From NCBI RefSeq assembly GCF_000429005.1, contig NZ_AUBA01000002.1:124001-188000 (forward strand): a DNA stretch of 64,000 nucleotides, written 5' to 3'. The notes under the pieces are model-generated. The model saw nothing but the letters and a program-made list of their open reading frames with translations, did no database searches and was not told the origin of the DNA. Both the position numbers and the translations under genes were made by a program. Numbering within the stretch: position 1 is the stretch's first letter; every line of letters starts with the position of its first letter. The DNA is from Novosphingobium acidiphilum DSM 19966. Lineage in GTDB: Bacteria; Pseudomonadota; Alphaproteobacteria; Sphingomonadales; Sphingomonadaceae. Shown here piece by piece: positions 9,348-19,544 of this stretch.

Positions 9348-9359
9348 TGCATTAATGCA
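9348..9359. repeat. 12-bp perfect palindrome upstream of the TBDR gene
   Basis: TGCATTAATGCA is self-complementary and lies 78 bp upstream of the phosphatase-linked TBDR in the 175-bp space before the end of hutU. It may be a regulator-binding site. No partner regulator is encoded next to it. Confidence 0.35.
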
Positions 9360-9445
9360 TCTGGCGGCACCCGCGGCACCCGCGGGCCAACAACGGTTGC
9401 GTTGTTCGCCCGCGCGCCTTGCCGTTTGGTACAGGTCCGGGCTGA

Positions 9446-11116
9446 TCAGCCCAGAATACCAGGCAGATCGAGGCCCTTTTCGCGCGCGCAGTCGAGCGCG
9501 ATATCATATCCGGCGTCGGCATGACGCATCACGCCGGTGGCCGGATCGTTCCACAGCACGCGTTCCAGACGCCGCGCAGCGGCCTCGGTGCCATCGGCCA
9601 CGATCACCATGCCCGAATGCTGCGAATAGCCCATGCCCACGCCGCCGCCGTGATGCAGCGACACCCAGGTCGCCCCACTGGCGCAATTGAGCAAGGCGTT
9701 GAGCAGAGGCCAGTCCGACACCGCATCCGATCCGTCCTGCATTGCCTCGGTCTCGCGGTTGGGGCTGGCGACCGATCCGCTGTCGAGGTGATCGCGCCCG
9801 ATCACGATCGGCGCTTTCAATTCACCGCTGGCGACCATGTCGTTGAACGCCAGCCCCAGCCGGTGCCGATCGCCAAGCCCGACCCAGCAGATGCGCGCCG
9901 GCAGCCCCTGGAACTGGATTTTTTCGCGCGCCATGTCGAGCCAGCGATGCAGCGCGGGGTTGTCGGGGATCAGTTCCTTGACCTTCTGGTCGGTGCGATA
10001 GATGTCTTCGGGATCACCCGACAGCGCCACCCAGCGGAACGGGCCGATGCCCCGGCAGAACAGCGGGCGGATATAGGCGGGCACAAACCCCGGAAAGGCA
10101 AAGGCGTTGATCACGCCTTCGTCCTGCGCCACCTGCCGGATGTTGTTGCCGTAATCGGTGGTCGGTACGCCCAGCGCCTGAAACGCCAGCATCGCCTCGA
10201 CATGGCGCGCCATGCTCGCCTTGGCCGCACGCGCCACCACTTCGGGTTCGCGTTCGCGCTTGTCGATCCATTCGGCCACGGTCCAGCCTGCGGGCAAATA
10301 GCCGTTGACCGGATCGTGCGCGCTGGTCTGGTCGGTCAGCAGATCGGGGCGAATGCCGCGTTCGAGCATTTGCGGCAGCAATTCGGCGGCATTGCCCAAC
10401 AGCCCGACCGACACCGGCGTTTTGGCGGCATTGGCGGCGTTGATGATCGCCATCGCCTCGTCAAGTGTGTCTGCACGGCGGTCGACATAGCCGGTGCGCA
10501 GACGCATCTCGATCCGGCTGGCCTGGCATTCGATCGCCAGGCAACTGGCACCGGCCATCACCGCCGCCAGCGGCTGCGCCCCGCCCATGCCGCCAAGCCC
10601 GGCGGTCAGGATCCATTTGCCCGCCAGATCACCGCCGAAATGCCGGCGCCCCATCTCGACAAAGGTTTCATACGTGCCCTGCACGATGCCCTGCGTGCCG
10701 ATATAGATCCACGATCCCGCGGTCATCTGGCCATACATCGCCAGGCCTTTGCGATCGAGTTCGTTGAAATGTTCCCAGGTTGCCCATTTCGGCACCAGGT
10801 TGGAATTGGCGATCAGCACCCGCGGCGCATCGGCATGCGTTTTGAACACGCCCACCGGTTTGCCCGATTGCACCAGCAGCGTCTGGTCGTCGTCCAGATC
10901 GCGCAATGCCGCGACAATCTTGTCAAAGCTGGCCCAGTCGCGCGCGGCGCGTCCGATCCCGCCATAGACCACCAGTTCCTCAGGCCGTTCGGCAACATCG
11001 GGATGCAAGTTGTTCATCAACATGCGCAAAGGCGCTTCGGTCAGCCACGATTTTGCGGTCAGACCGGTGCCTGTGGCTGCGCGGATGACGCGGGTGTTGT
11101 CGAGACGGGTGCTCAT
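9446..11116 (-). CDS. hutU: Urocanate hydratase
   Basis: A 556-residue urocanase (EC 4.2.1.49), of normal family length, which uses tightly bound NAD+ to hydrate urocanate to imidazolonepropionate, step two of histidine catabolism. Recognisable blocks include [15 protein letters not shown] near residue 50, the [12 protein letters not shown] nucleotide-binding stretch, [12 protein letters not shown] with the conserved cysteine, and [19 protein letters not shown] near the C-terminus. Its ATG overlaps the hutG stop, so it is the last gene of hutI-hutH-hutG-hutU. The conserved blocks match the standard enzyme, so ordinary urocanate is the expected substrate. Confidence 0.97.
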   Translation of the reverse strand: MSTRLDNTRVIRAATGTGLTAKSWLTEAPLRMLMNNLHPDVAERPEELVVYGGIGRAARDWASFDKIVAALRDLDDDQTLLVQSGKPVGVFKTHADAPRVLIANSNLVPKWATWEHFNELDRKGLAMYGQMTAGSWIYIGTQGIVQGTYETFVEMGRRHFGGDLAGKWILTAGLGGMGGAQPLAAVMAGASCLAIECQASRIEMRLRTGYVDRRADTLDEAMAIINAANAAKTPVSVGLLGNAAELLPQMLERGIRPDLLTDQTSAHDPVNGYLPAGWTVAEWIDKREREPEVVARAAKASMARHVEAMLAFQALGVPTTDYGNNIRQVAQDEGVINAFAFPGFVPAYIRPLFCRGIGPFRWVALSGDPEDIYRTDQKVKELIPDNPALHRWLDMAREKIQFQGLPARICWVGLGDRHRLGLAFNDMVASGELKAPIVIGRDHLDSGSVASPNRETEAMQDGSDAVSDWPLLNALLNCASGATWVSLHHGGGVGMGYSQHSGMVIVADGTEAAARRLERVLWNDPATGVMRHADAGYDIALDCAREKGLDLPGILG

Positions 11117-11922
11117 GCGGATTCTCCCGAGAAGGCAAAGTGAAGCGCGGCGTCGATCACGCGGCGCAAGGTGGGGGTAATGACCGGCGCCGGATCAAGC
11201 GGCGCGGGCCAGTTCGAAGCGGTGACGGTATCGGGTTCGGCAAGATAGCCGCGCAGCGCCAGTTCCATCTGCACCGCATGGACCCCGGTTGCGGGCCGAC
11301 CATAGTGCCGCGTGGTCCAGCCGCCCTTGAACCGGCCATTGACCACATGGCCCAGCCCCGAGGCGGCACAGACCCCGGCAATCGCGGTTTCAAGTTCGCG
11401 CGCGCACGTGGCCCCTCCGTTGGTGCCGATGTTGAACTGCGGCAGAGCACCGTCGAACAGCCGCGGAATCCGGCTGCGGATCGAATGCGCGTCATAGACC
11501 ACGACGCGCGGGTGGATCGCGCGCAGCCGCGCGATCTCGGCCGAAAGCGCCGCGTGATACGGGTCGAACCAGGTTGCGCGCCGCGCGGCGATGTCATCGG
11601 CATCGGGCAAGGCGCCGGCGTAAAGCGGTTCGCCATCGAACGTGGTGGTCGGCACCAGTTCGGTGGTCGCGGCGCCGGGATAAAGCGACGCGCCCGACGG
11701 ATCGCGGTTGCAATCGATCACGCTGCGGCTGATCGTGGTGGCAACGGTGGTTGCGCCCAGATCATGCACAAAGTCGTAAAGCCCGGCGATCCACCAGTCG
11801 GCATCGCGCCGCGCCAGCCAGGGCGACACGAACCGCGCGTCCAATCCGGCCAGATCGGTACCGCCGTGCGGAAACGCGACCACCAGCGGCGCATCGCCCC
11901 GCGATATCCGCAACCAGTCCAT
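11113..11922 (-). CDS. hutG: N-formylglutamate deformylase (amidohydrolase)
   Basis: A 269-residue N-formylglutamate amidohydrolase (EC 3.5.1.68) that releases formate and glutamate, the last step of the five-enzyme hut route. It starts with the [16 protein letters not shown] region and carries [23 protein letters not shown] and the HYGRP segment typical of this metal-dependent family. The ATG at 11922 overlaps the hutH stop by one base; a GTG one codon earlier is possible. Presence of hutF in the divergent operon confirms that formiminoglutamate is processed through formylglutamate and not directly. Confidence 0.96.
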   Translation of the reverse strand: MDWLRISRGDAPLVVAFPHGGTDLAGLDARFVSPWLARRDADWWIAGLYDFVHDLGATTVATTISRSVIDCNRDPSGASLYPGAATTELVPTTTFDGEPLYAGALPDADDIAARRATWFDPYHAALSAEIARLRAIHPRVVVYDAHSIRSRIPRLFDGALPQFNIGTNGGATCARELETAIAGVCAASGLGHVVNGRFKGGWTTRHYGRPATGVHAVQMELALRGYLAEPDTVTASNWPAPLDPAPVITPTLRRVIDAALHFAFSGESA

Positions 11923-13451
11923 CACCGCACGCCCGGCAACACGCGCGCCACCACCGCACCCAGCTGCCCGCTGCGCACCAGCGCGTTGGCGGCTTCCATA
12001 TCGGGGTGGAAATGGCGATCGTCGTCAAGCGCGGGCACAACTGCGCGCAACAGGTCGCGCGCGGCTTCGAGCGGGGTCGACGATTGCATCGGCCGGTGAA
12101 ATTCCAGCCCCTGCACCGCCGCCAGATATTCAATCCCGATCACGCCTTGCGCATTGGCAACCATCGCCGCCAGACGGCGCGCACCGTGGGCGGCCATCGA
12201 AACGTGGTCTTCCTGGTTGGCGCTGGTCGGGATCGAATCGACGCTGGCCGGATAGGCCATCTGCTTGTTCTCCGACACCAGCGCTGCGGCGGTGACTTGC
12301 GGGATCATGAACCCCGAATTCAGCCCCGGGCGCGGGGTCAGGAACGCGGGCAGCGCCGACAGCGCCGGATCGACCAGCATCGCCACGCGCCGTTCGGCAA
12401 TCGAGCCGATTTCGCATACGGCCAACGCAATCATGTCGGCGGCAAAGGCCACCGGCTCGGCATGGAAATTGCCGCCCGACAGCGCTTCGTCGGTTTCGGG
12501 GAAGATCAGCGGATTGTCCGACACGCCGTTGGCTTCGGCATCAAGAGTCGCTGCCGCCTGGCGCAGCACGGTCAGCGCGGCGCCCATCACCTGGGGCTGG
12601 CAACGCAGGCAATACGGGTCCTGCACCCGCGGATCGTCGTCGCGGTGGCTGGCGCGGATCGGGCTGCCCGCCATCAGATCGCGCAGCGCACCGGCGGTTT
12701 CGATCTGGCCCTGGTGGCGGCGCAGCGCATGAATGCGCGGATCGAACGGCGTGTCCGAGCCTTTGGCCGCCTCGGTCGACAGCGCGCCGGTAACCAGCGC
12801 CGCCTGAAACAGGTCTTCGGCTCCGAACAGCCCGGCCAGCGCGTTGGCGGTCGAAAATTGCGTGCCGTTGAGCAGCGCCAGCCCCTCTTTGGGCCCCAGC
12901 ACCAGCGGCGCAAGCCCCGCGCGATCGAGCGCGACCGCGGCCGGCAGGCGTTCTCCGGCAACGTCGATTTCGCCCACACCGATCATCGCGGCGGTCATGT
13001 GCGACAGCGGCGCAAGATCGCCGCTGGCACCGACCGAGCCCTGGCACGGGACCACCGGGGTCAATCCGCGGGCAAGCATCGCCTCGAGCAGGGCCACGGT
13101 AGCAGGCTGCACCCCGCTGGCCCCCTGGGCCAGGCTGGCGAGTTTGAGCGCCATCATCAGGCGCACGATCGGCACCGGCGACGGCGCGCCCGTGCCCGCC
13201 GCATGGCTGAGCACGATATTGCGCTGAAGCATGGCCAGATCGCCATCGTCGATACGCACGCTGGCGAGTTTGCCGAACCCGGTGTTGATGCCGTAAACCG
13301 GCTGACCTTTGGCCAGAATGCGCGCAACCGCCGCCGCGCTGGCGGCAATGACCGGCGCTGCCGACGCGTCGAGCGTGGCCGGGGCGCCCTGCCATATGGC
13401 GCGCCAATCGGACAGACTGACGGATCCGGGCAGCAGAACAAGCGTGGTCAT
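11922..13451 (-). CDS. hutH: Histidine ammonia-lyase (MIO-dependent histidase)
   Basis: A 509-residue histidase (EC 4.3.1.3) converting L-histidine to urocanate and ammonia. The MIO-forming triad Ala-Ser-Gly is intact at residues 142-144 within [13 protein letters not shown]. Other active-site blocks are present: [32 protein letters not shown] and NQEDHVS. It starts at the ATG overlapping the hutI stop by 4 bp. It is the genuine histidase of the island, which makes the divergent second lyase at 19545-21038 redundant for ordinary histidine breakdown. Confidence 0.97.
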   Translation of the reverse strand: MTTLVLLPGSVSLSDWRAIWQGAPATLDASAAPVIAASAAAVARILAKGQPVYGINTGFGKLASVRIDDGDLAMLQRNIVLSHAAGTGAPSPVPIVRLMMALKLASLAQGASGVQPATVALLEAMLARGLTPVVPCQGSVGASGDLAPLSHMTAAMIGVGEIDVAGERLPAAVALDRAGLAPLVLGPKEGLALLNGTQFSTANALAGLFGAEDLFQAALVTGALSTEAAKGSDTPFDPRIHALRRHQGQIETAGALRDLMAGSPIRASHRDDDPRVQDPYCLRCQPQVMGAALTVLRQAAATLDAEANGVSDNPLIFPETDEALSGGNFHAEPVAFAADMIALAVCEIGSIAERRVAMLVDPALSALPAFLTPRPGLNSGFMIPQVTAAALVSENKQMAYPASVDSIPTSANQEDHVSMAAHGARRLAAMVANAQGVIGIEYLAAVQGLEFHRPMQSSTPLEAARDLLRAVVPALDDDRHFHPDMEAANALVRSGQLGAVVARVLPGVR

Positions 13452-14662
13452 TGACCTCTCCAAAAACGCGCATGGAGGGGTCGTCCCCCGATGCGATACA
13501 CCAATTCGGCAGGCTGGGTCACATCCCAGACCGCCAGATCCGCCCACGTTCCCGGGGCCAGCAGGCCGATATCGTCGCGGCCCAGCGCACGCGCCGCATG
13601 GATCGTGACCGCGGCCAGACATTCGGCCACGGTCAACCGGAACAGCGTGGCGCCCATGTTCATCGTCAGCAGCAGCGACGTCAGCGGGCTGGTCCCCGGG
13701 TTGCAATCGGTCGCCAGCGCAATCGGCACGCCGGCCGCACGCAATGCGTCGATCGGCGGCAGCACGGTTTCGCGGGTGAAGTAATAGGCGCCCGGCAACA
13801 GGGCCGCCACGGTGCCCGCTGCCGCCATCGCGGCAATGCCCGCCTGATCCAGATGTTCCAGATGGTCGGCCGACAACGCACCATACCGCGCCGCCAGCGC
13901 CGCCCCGTGCAGGTTCGACAACTGTTCGGCGTGCAATTTCACCGGCAGCCCCAGCGCACGCGCCGCCTGGAACACGCGTTCGACTTGCGCGGGCGAAAAT
14001 CCGATCCCTTCGCAAAAGGCATCCACCGCATCGACCAGCCCTTCGGCGGCGAGCGCAGGCAGCATGACATGTGCAACATCGTCGATATAGCCATCGGCGT
14101 TGCCCGCATATTCGGGGGGCAGCGCATGCGCGCCCAGAAACGTTGTCATGACCGAAACCCGCTGCGCCTGGCCCAGCGCGCGCGCCGCGCGCAGCATCGT
14201 GCGCTCTGCCGCCAGGTTCAGGCCATAGCCCGATTTGATCTCGACCGTGGTCACGCCATCGGCGATCATGTCGGCCAGGCGCGGACCGCTTTGCGCGACC
14301 AGATCGTCAACGCTGGCGGCGCGCGTGGCACGCATCGTCGAAACGATCCCGCCCCCGGCGCGCGCGACCTGTTCATAACTGGCACCCGCCAGCCGCGCTT
14401 CGAATTCGCCCGCGCGGCTGCCGCCATAGACCAGATGCGTGTGGCAATCGATCAGCCCCGGGGTCACCAGCCGCCCCGCGCAGGCGATTGTGCGCGCTGC
14501 AGCAAATGCGGGTGCGCCTGCGCCGGGCCCGGCGTAGACAATCCGCCCGTCGCGCGCGGCGATCATGGCATCGTCGATCATGGCGTCGGGTCGCGCCGCA
14601 TCGGTCATCGGAACAAGACGCGCGCCCGTCCATAGCGTATCGCACGAAACCGCTGCGGACAT
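13448..14662 (-). CDS. hutI: Imidazolonepropionase
   Basis: A 404-residue amidohydrolase-superfamily enzyme (EC 3.5.2.7) opening the imidazolone ring to N-formimino-L-glutamate. Metal-binding motifs are visible: [19 protein letters not shown], the LHAEQLSN segment, and [12 protein letters not shown] with the late Asp. The ATG at 14662 has an AAGGTC-type ribosome binding site; the frame upstream of it runs into the regulatory region. First gene of the hutI-H-G-U operon, it diverges from hutF across a HutC-type operator. Confidence 0.96.
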   Translation of the reverse strand: MSAAVSCDTLWTGARLVPMTDAARPDAMIDDAMIAARDGRIVYAGPGAGAPAFAAARTIACAGRLVTPGLIDCHTHLVYGGSRAGEFEARLAGASYEQVARAGGGIVSTMRATRAASVDDLVAQSGPRLADMIADGVTTVEIKSGYGLNLAAERTMLRAARALGQAQRVSVMTTFLGAHALPPEYAGNADGYIDDVAHVMLPALAAEGLVDAVDAFCEGIGFSPAQVERVFQAARALGLPVKLHAEQLSNLHGAALAARYGALSADHLEHLDQAGIAAMAAAGTVAALLPGAYYFTRETVLPPIDALRAAGVPIALATDCNPGTSPLTSLLLTMNMGATLFRLTVAECLAAVTIHAARALGRDDIGLLAPGTWADLAVWDVTQPAELVYRIGGRPLHARFWRGQ

Positions 14663-14725
14663 GCCCCGACCTTTCGCACCAGAGTTGCAGGTTGCCATGC
14701 GAAGCCGATTGCCTCGCACGGCGAA

Positions 14726-14754
14726 TATGTATAGACATTAAAGCGGCGTCGCAA
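14726..14754 (-). promoter_or_regulatory. Predicted promoter of the hutIHGU operon
   Basis: On the minus strand TTGCGA and TACATA are separated by 17 bp, a sigma70-like arrangement ending about 64 bp before the hutI start. The -10 element lies inside the HutC-type operator, so repressor binding would exclude RNA polymerase. The same TTG-17-TACATA layout recurs in front of hutD. Confidence 0.45.
14727..14738. promoter_or_regulatory. HutC-type operator 1 (hutI/hutF divergent region)
   Basis: ATGTATAGACAT is a near-palindrome (10 of 12 positions symmetric), similar to the TGTATA-type sites bound by HutC repressors of the GntR family. It is centred between hutI (65 bp away) and hutF (54 bp away). 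The same 12-mer recurs at 24606-24617, and a one-mismatch copy (inverted) at 19487-19498, always in divergent promoters of histidine-related genes. Confidence 0.75.
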
Positions 14755-14791
14755 GAGCATTGTACGCGATGCGACCGAAAGGAAACCGGTG

Positions 14792-16141
14792 ATGTCGAAG
14801 GTGTTGCATGCCACACGCGCGCTGCTGCCGGACGGCTGGCATACCGATGTGCGGGTCACGCTTGCCGGCGGCCGGATTGCCGCGATCGCGGGCGATGCGC
14901 CCCCCCTTCCCGATGATGAACGCCATGCGATCCTGTTGCCCGGACTTGGCAATCTGCACAGCCATGCGTTTCAGCGCGGCATGGCCGGGCTGGCCGAACG
15001 GCGCGGCGACAGCAACGACAGTTTCTGGACCTGGCGCGAGGTCATGTACCGCTTTCTCGAACGCATGGGCCCCGACGATCTCGCGGCGATTGCCGCGCTG
15101 GCCTATGCCGAAATGCTCGAAACCGGGTTTACCCGCGTCGGCGAATTCCATTACCTGCACCACGATCCGGCGGGACAAGCCTACGCCGATCCCGCCGCGA
15201 TGTGCGCGGCGATTGCCCAGGCCGCCGCCGAAACAGGTATCGCATTGACCCTGCTGCCGGTGTTCTATGCCCACGGCGGGTTTGGCGGACAGGCGCCCAA
15301 TGCGGGACAGCGACGGTTTATCACCGGTCTGGACAGCTTTGCCCGGCTGCGCGGTGACGCCGCGCACGCACTGACCGCGCTGCCCGATGCCGTGCTGGGG
15401 CTGGCGCCGCATTCGCTGCGCGCGGCCACGCCCGACCAGATCAGCGCGCTCGACGCCATGGCAGGCGCCGCGCCGATCCACATCCACATTGCCGAACAGA
15501 CGCGCGAAGTCGACGATTGCCTGGCCTGGAGCAACCTGCGGCCGGTCGAGTGGCTGCTGCGACACGCGCCGGTCGATCGGCGCTGGTGCCTGGTCCACGC
15601 CACACACATGACATCCGATGAAACGCGCGCGTTGGCGGCCAGCGGCGCGACCGCCGGTCTGTGCCCGATCACCGAGGCCAACCTGGGCGACGGCCTGTTT
15701 CCCGCACGCGACTATACGGGCGCCTGGGGCGTGGGCAGCGATTCCAATGTGCTGATCGATGCCAGCGAGGAATTGCGGCTGTACGAATATGGTCAGCGGC
15801 TGGTCCATCGTGGCCGCAATCTGCTGGCCCCGGCACCGGGCACCAGCACGGGTGCGGCGCTGTACGGCGGTGCTTTGCGCGGGGGGGCAGCGGCGCTGGG
15901 GGCGCCTGCAGGACTGGCGGTGGGCAACAGTGCCGATCTGGTCAGCCTGGATGCCGATCATCCCTGCCTGATCGGGCGCCGCGACGATGCGCTGATCGAT
16001 GGCTGGCTGTTCGCCGGCGGACGCGCGGTGATCGATTGCGTATGGCGTCATGGTGCCAAGGTGGTATCGCAAGGTCGCCATCACGCGCGCGATGCCATCG
16101 TCCGGCGTTATCGCGCGGTGCTTACCGGATTGCTGGAATGA
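14792..16141 (+). CDS. hutF: Formimidoylglutamate deiminase
   Basis: A 449-residue amidohydrolase-superfamily deiminase (EC 3.5.3.13) turning N-formimino-L-glutamate into N-formyl-L-glutamate plus ammonia. Metal ligands are in GNLHSHAFQRGM, the IHIHIAEQ segment and the late GVGSDSN motif with the conserved Asp; VGEFHYLHHD is also typical. The ATG at 14792 is preferred over a GTG one codon earlier because AGGA sits 8 bp upstream. Its TGA overlaps the hutC start (ATGA), so enzyme and repressor are co-expressed. Confidence 0.95.
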   Translation: MSKVLHATRALLPDGWHTDVRVTLAGGRIAAIAGDAPPLPDDERHAILLPGLGNLHSHAFQRGMAGLAERRGDSNDSFWTWREVMYRFLERMGPDDLAAIAALAYAEMLETGFTRVGEFHYLHHDPAGQAYADPAAMCAAIAQAAAETGIALTLLPVFYAHGGFGGQAPNAGQRRFITGLDSFARLRGDAAHALTALPDAVLGLAPHSLRAATPDQISALDAMAGAAPIHIHIAEQTREVDDCLAWSNLRPVEWLLRHAPVDRRWCLVHATHMTSDETRALAASGATAGLCPITEANLGDGLFPARDYTGAWGVGSDSNVLIDASEELRLYEYGQRLVHRGRNLLAPAPGTSTGAALYGGALRGGAAALGAPAGLAVGNSADLVSLDADHPCLIGRRDDALIDGWLFAGGRAVIDCVWRHGAKVVSQGRHHARDAIVRRYRAVLTGLLE

Positions 16142-16845
16142 AGCCTGCCCCGCTGCACGAACGCATTCGTGCCGAGATCGAAACCGCGATCATGAGCGGT
16201 GATTTGCGCCCTGGCGACCGGATTCCCAAGGAAACCGATCTGATGGCGCAGTACGACTGTGCACGGATGACGGTCAACAAGGCGCTGTCCGCGCTGGCCG
16301 CGGCCGGCATGCTTGAACGGCGCAAACGCGCAGGGTCGTTCGTGGCACGCCCGCGCGCGCAATCGATGGTGCTGGAAGTGCCCGATCTGGCCGCGGCAAT
16401 TGCCGCGCGCGGACAGGCCTATCGCTGGGATCTGGCCAGCCACAAAGTGACCGCACCCGACCAGGTCGAAGCCGAAGCGCTGGGCGTAAAGGCCAAAGTG
16501 CTGAAACTGACCGGCGTGCATTTCGCCGATGGCCTGCCGCTGGCGTTCGAAGAACGCATGGTCAATCTGGCGCTGGTGCCCGCTATAGCCGATGCCGACC
16601 TGACCGTGGCGCCGCCGGGATCCTGGCTGATCGCGCATGTCCCGTGGACCGAGGCCGAAAACCGGATCAGCGCCGCCGCAGCACCGCCTGCGGTTGCCCG
16701 CGCGCTGGGCATCGCGCGCGGGGCGCCCTGCCTTATGCTGGAACGGCGCACCTGGCGGGGGCCCGATACGGTAACCCGCGTGCGCCAGCATTTCGTCGCG
16801 GACCGCTATGAACTGGTGGCGCGGTTCGGCCCTACGGGGCCATGA
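16138..16845 (+). CDS. hutC: Histidine utilisation repressor, GntR family
   Basis: A 235-residue GntR/HutC-subfamily regulator. The N-terminal winged helix-turn-helix (about residues 5-70: GDLRPGDRIPKETDLM, then MTVNKALSALAAAGM) is followed by a UTRA ligand-binding domain (about 85-230) with the GLPLAFEERMVN and VTRVRQHFVADRYELVARF signatures. HutC proteins sense urocanate and release hut operators. Its gene overlaps hutF by 4 bp, and three HutC-type sites lie in the island, including one upstream of its own operon, which implies autoregulation. In this island the effector range could extend to related imidazole acrylates. Confidence 0.95.
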   Translation: MKPAPLHERIRAEIETAIMSGDLRPGDRIPKETDLMAQYDCARMTVNKALSALAAAGMLERRKRAGSFVARPRAQSMVLEVPDLAAAIAARGQAYRWDLASHKVTAPDQVEAEALGVKAKVLKLTGVHFADGLPLAFEERMVNLALVPAIADADLTVAPPGSWLIAHVPWTEAENRISAAAAPPAVARALGIARGAPCLMLERRTWRGPDTVTRVRQHFVADRYELVARFGPTGP

Positions 16846-16846
16846 A

Positions 16847-16868
16847 AAAGGGGGCTTTCGCCCCCTTT
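16847..16868. terminator. Bidirectional terminator between hutC and the TBDR gene
   Basis: A perfect 9-bp stem, AAAGGGGGC-TTTC-GCCCCCTTT, with a four-base loop lies 2 bp after the hutC stop and 6 bp before the stop of the convergent TBDR gene. The A-run on one side and T-run on the other suit termination in both directions. Confidence 0.85.
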
Positions 16869-16873
16869 CCCGA

Positions 16874-19354
16874 TCAGAACTTGGTGCCGACTTTCAGGCC
16901 GAAATACTGCGGCTTGATCGGGTAGGTGCGCGTGTAATGCGCAGAGCTTGAACCCGCGGCAAAGGTGTTTTCAAAGTCCGCCGGAGAAATCTGGGCGTTG
17001 TGCGACAGCGACCCGCGTTCATCAAACGCATTCTGGATGAACAGCTGGAACGTGTAATTGCCTGTCTTGCCACCCACCGAGAAATCGGCCGTGGTAAAGC
17101 CCGGGCTGTTGCCGAACACCGCATTGTCGCCCACGCCCAGCAGGCTGGTCGCGTTCGACTGCGTGTTCATCGACCCTTGCACAAAGGCATCGACCGAACC
17201 GACCGGGAATTCATACCGCGCGGTGGCCGACATCTTGAACTTCGGCTGCACCGGCAGACGGGTGCCCGTCGGGGCATAATTGCCCTTGGGCGTGCCGTCG
17301 CTGCGCAAGTCACCGAAATTGGCGGTCAGGGCGCCGTCGTTGTACGCGCCCGAGGCGGTCAGGGTCAGACCCTTTGCCGGACGCAGTTGCAGATCGCTTT
17401 CGATGCCATAGACCCTGGCGCCACCAACATTCTGGATATTGGTGATGCCGGCACCCGCGCCCTGTTCGGCATATTGCAGGTCATTCCACTTTTCGTAGTA
17501 GACCGCACCGTTCCAGCGCAGCACGTGGTCAAACCAGCTGGTTTTCCAGCCCAGTTCGAAATTGTTCAGCTTGTCGGGGTTGTAGACCGTACCGATCGGG
17601 TTGCCGGGCGGTGTGTGGCTCAGCACGCTGTAATTGTCGCGGTTGTTGCCGCCGGGGCGGAACCCGGTCGAATAGGTTGCATAGACCATGTGGTCGGTAT
17701 CGACCTGCCAGGTCAGGTTGAGCTTGTGCGTTTCGCCCGAGCCGTGCGAGCGCTTGTTTTCGAAATTGCATGAATCGATCGTCGGCAACGGGAATGTGCA
17801 CAAGCCGGCCGGCGGATAGTTCGGATATCCGGAAAATCCATACAGATTGTTGGTGTAGATAAATCCGCGCAACCCGGCGGTCAGCGTCAGGTGCGACGTG
17901 ATGTCATAATTGGCCTGACCGAACGCGGCATAGTCACGGTCGGTAATATAGGCGTTGGTCAGGAACAGGTCGTCGCCAAAAACGTTGATGCCATTGATAT
18001 ATTCGCTGAAATTGGCGCTTGCTGCACCGGGCACCGAATAATTGTTGACGTTGTGGTTGGTCTGCTTCTGGTAAAACAGCCCGGCAGTTACCCGCAGCGC
18101 CGACGACGCGGGCGAGTTGAACCGCAGTTCCTGGCTTTGCTTGGTCAGCTTTTGCGACGAACTGAACTGCTGCGTCGGATCGATCTGATGGCCCGCGCTG
18201 TCGGTAAAACGCGTATACCCGTCATAGCCGATGCCGCTGTGCGCCGAATAGGCCACCGTGTAATAGCTGTAGTCCGCCGCGGTCTTGATATTCCGGTTCA
18301 TGTAGCCGCCGGAATAGAGCACATCCCAATCGCCGACTTTGCCTTCGATGGTGAGCGCGGCCTGAATCCACTGATCGGTGTCGTATTCAGGCGTGAAGTC
18401 GTGCACCTGCAGATCGCCAACGGCAGGGTCGAACAGGAACGTGCCGTTGCTGTGCATGTGCTGCGCAATCAGCTGCGGCGTCAGTTTCCAGCCGCTGTCT
18501 GTTTCGATCGCCAGAGCAACCCGCCCGCCATAGGTCGTCACGTCGTTGTAGTGGTTTTTCACATAGGCGCTGTTGGTTGCGGTGTATGGCGCGGTCTGTT
18601 CGACGCCTTCGCCATCGGTATAGTAATTGGGATAGGTGCGCGAACCCGGGGTGTTGTTGATGTAACCCCCTTCGTGGTCGTAGAATCCGACCACCCGCAC
18701 GGCCACGTTCTTCGCCAGCGGCACGTTGATCATGCCTTCGATCGTGGCCCCGGCATCGCCCTTGCCATACTTGTCGACGGTAACGTCAAAGCTGCCCTCG
18801 GTCTTGCCCTGCACCGGCTTGTTGGTGATCATGCGCAGCGTGCCCGACAGCGAACTGGCGCCAAACAGCGTGCCCTGCGGCCCCGACAGCGCCTCGACCC
18901 GGCTCATGTCATAGACATGGATATCCAGCAGCGCGCCGATCGTGGTCACCGGAATTTCGTCGAGATAGACGCCGCTGGTCGGCAGCGCGCCAAACGCCAG
19001 GCCATCACCGCCCGACGTGATGCCGCGGAAGAACAGCTGACCCTGGCCCGGACCGAACGACTGGAACGACACGCTGGGCAATTGCTTGGCATAGTCGTCG
19101 AACGAGGCGACCTGATGCTGTTCGAGCGTGGCCGCACCCAGCGCCTGCATGCTGATCGGCACATGCTGGATGCTTTCCGACCGCTTTTGGGCGGTCACAA
19201 CGATTTCGCCTGCCGGGGCAGAGGCCGCCGCATCGGCCGCAGCCGGGGCCGTACCAGCCGATTGCGCCGCAGCCGAAGCCGCCGCAAACGGAACCAGCGC
19301 GGCACCAGCCAGCAATAGCGCAGCCCGACGCGCGCCCCTGTTATAAGCCCTCAT
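16874..19354 (-). CDS. TonB-dependent outer-membrane receptor in the hut island
   Basis: An 826-residue TBDR: signal peptide (cleaved near AAAQS), TonB-box-like EIVVTAQKR at about residues 50-58, plug domain with RGITSGGDGLAF, GVYLDEIPV and the GPQGTLFG/LSGTLRMITNKP end, then the barrel, finishing FGLKVGTKF with the C-terminal aromatic expected for outer-membrane insertion. It diverges from the MIO-less lyase gene across a HutC-type operator. Its expression is therefore probably tied to histidine catabolism, and it may carry histidine, urocanate or a histidine-derived betaine or complex. Substrate is inference; fold and location are secure. Confidence 0.92.
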   Translation of the reverse strand: MRAYNRGARRAALLLAGAALVPFAAASAAAQSAGTAPAAADAAASAPAGEIVVTAQKRSESIQHVPISMQALGAATLEQHQVASFDDYAKQLPSVSFQSFGPGQGQLFFRGITSGGDGLAFGALPTSGVYLDEIPVTTIGALLDIHVYDMSRVEALSGPQGTLFGASSLSGTLRMITNKPVQGKTEGSFDVTVDKYGKGDAGATIEGMINVPLAKNVAVRVVGFYDHEGGYINNTPGSRTYPNYYTDGEGVEQTAPYTATNSAYVKNHYNDVTTYGGRVALAIETDSGWKLTPQLIAQHMHSNGTFLFDPAVGDLQVHDFTPEYDTDQWIQAALTIEGKVGDWDVLYSGGYMNRNIKTAADYSYYTVAYSAHSGIGYDGYTRFTDSAGHQIDPTQQFSSSQKLTKQSQELRFNSPASSALRVTAGLFYQKQTNHNVNNYSVPGAASANFSEYINGINVFGDDLFLTNAYITDRDYAAFGQANYDITSHLTLTAGLRGFIYTNNLYGFSGYPNYPPAGLCTFPLPTIDSCNFENKRSHGSGETHKLNLTWQVDTDHMVYATYSTGFRPGGNNRDNYSVLSHTPPGNPIGTVYNPDKLNNFELGWKTSWFDHVLRWNGAVYYEKWNDLQYAEQGAGAGITNIQNVGGARVYGIESDLQLRPAKGLTLTASGAYNDGALTANFGDLRSDGTPKGNYAPTGTRLPVQPKFKMSATARYEFPVGSVDAFVQGSMNTQSNATSLLGVGDNAVFGNSPGFTTADFSVGGKTGNYTFQLFIQNAFDERGSLSHNAQISPADFENTFAAGSSSAHYTRTYPIKPQYFGLKVGTKF

Positions 19355-19486
19355 GAAGCGAAACTCCTGTTTATGTCTTCCCCGGCCCGGGGCGGATCAT
19401 GTCCGTCCACCTTGGCCAATCGCCCTACCATTGCGCAATTTCGCACAATCACACAACATCCTTGCTATCGCGACCGATTTGTCAAT

Positions 19487-19498
19487 ATGACTATACAT
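19487..19498. promoter_or_regulatory. HutC-type operator 2 (TBDR / lyase-2 divergent region)
   Basis: ATGACTATACAT; its complement ATGTATAGTCAT differs at one position from operators 1 and 3. It lies 46 bp before the start of the second lyase gene and 132 bp before the TBDR start, in the 190-bp divergent spacer. The match and context together argue that both genes belong to the HutC regulon. Confidence 0.65.
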
Positions 19499-19544
19499 AA
19501 AGGGTGGCGATCCATGCATTTTCGCGCGCCATGGAGCTTTTGAG

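Noticed and set aside
11751..13454. 567-codon plus-strand frame opposite hutH
   Set aside because: Antisense shadow; hutH is fully conserved including the MIO triad.
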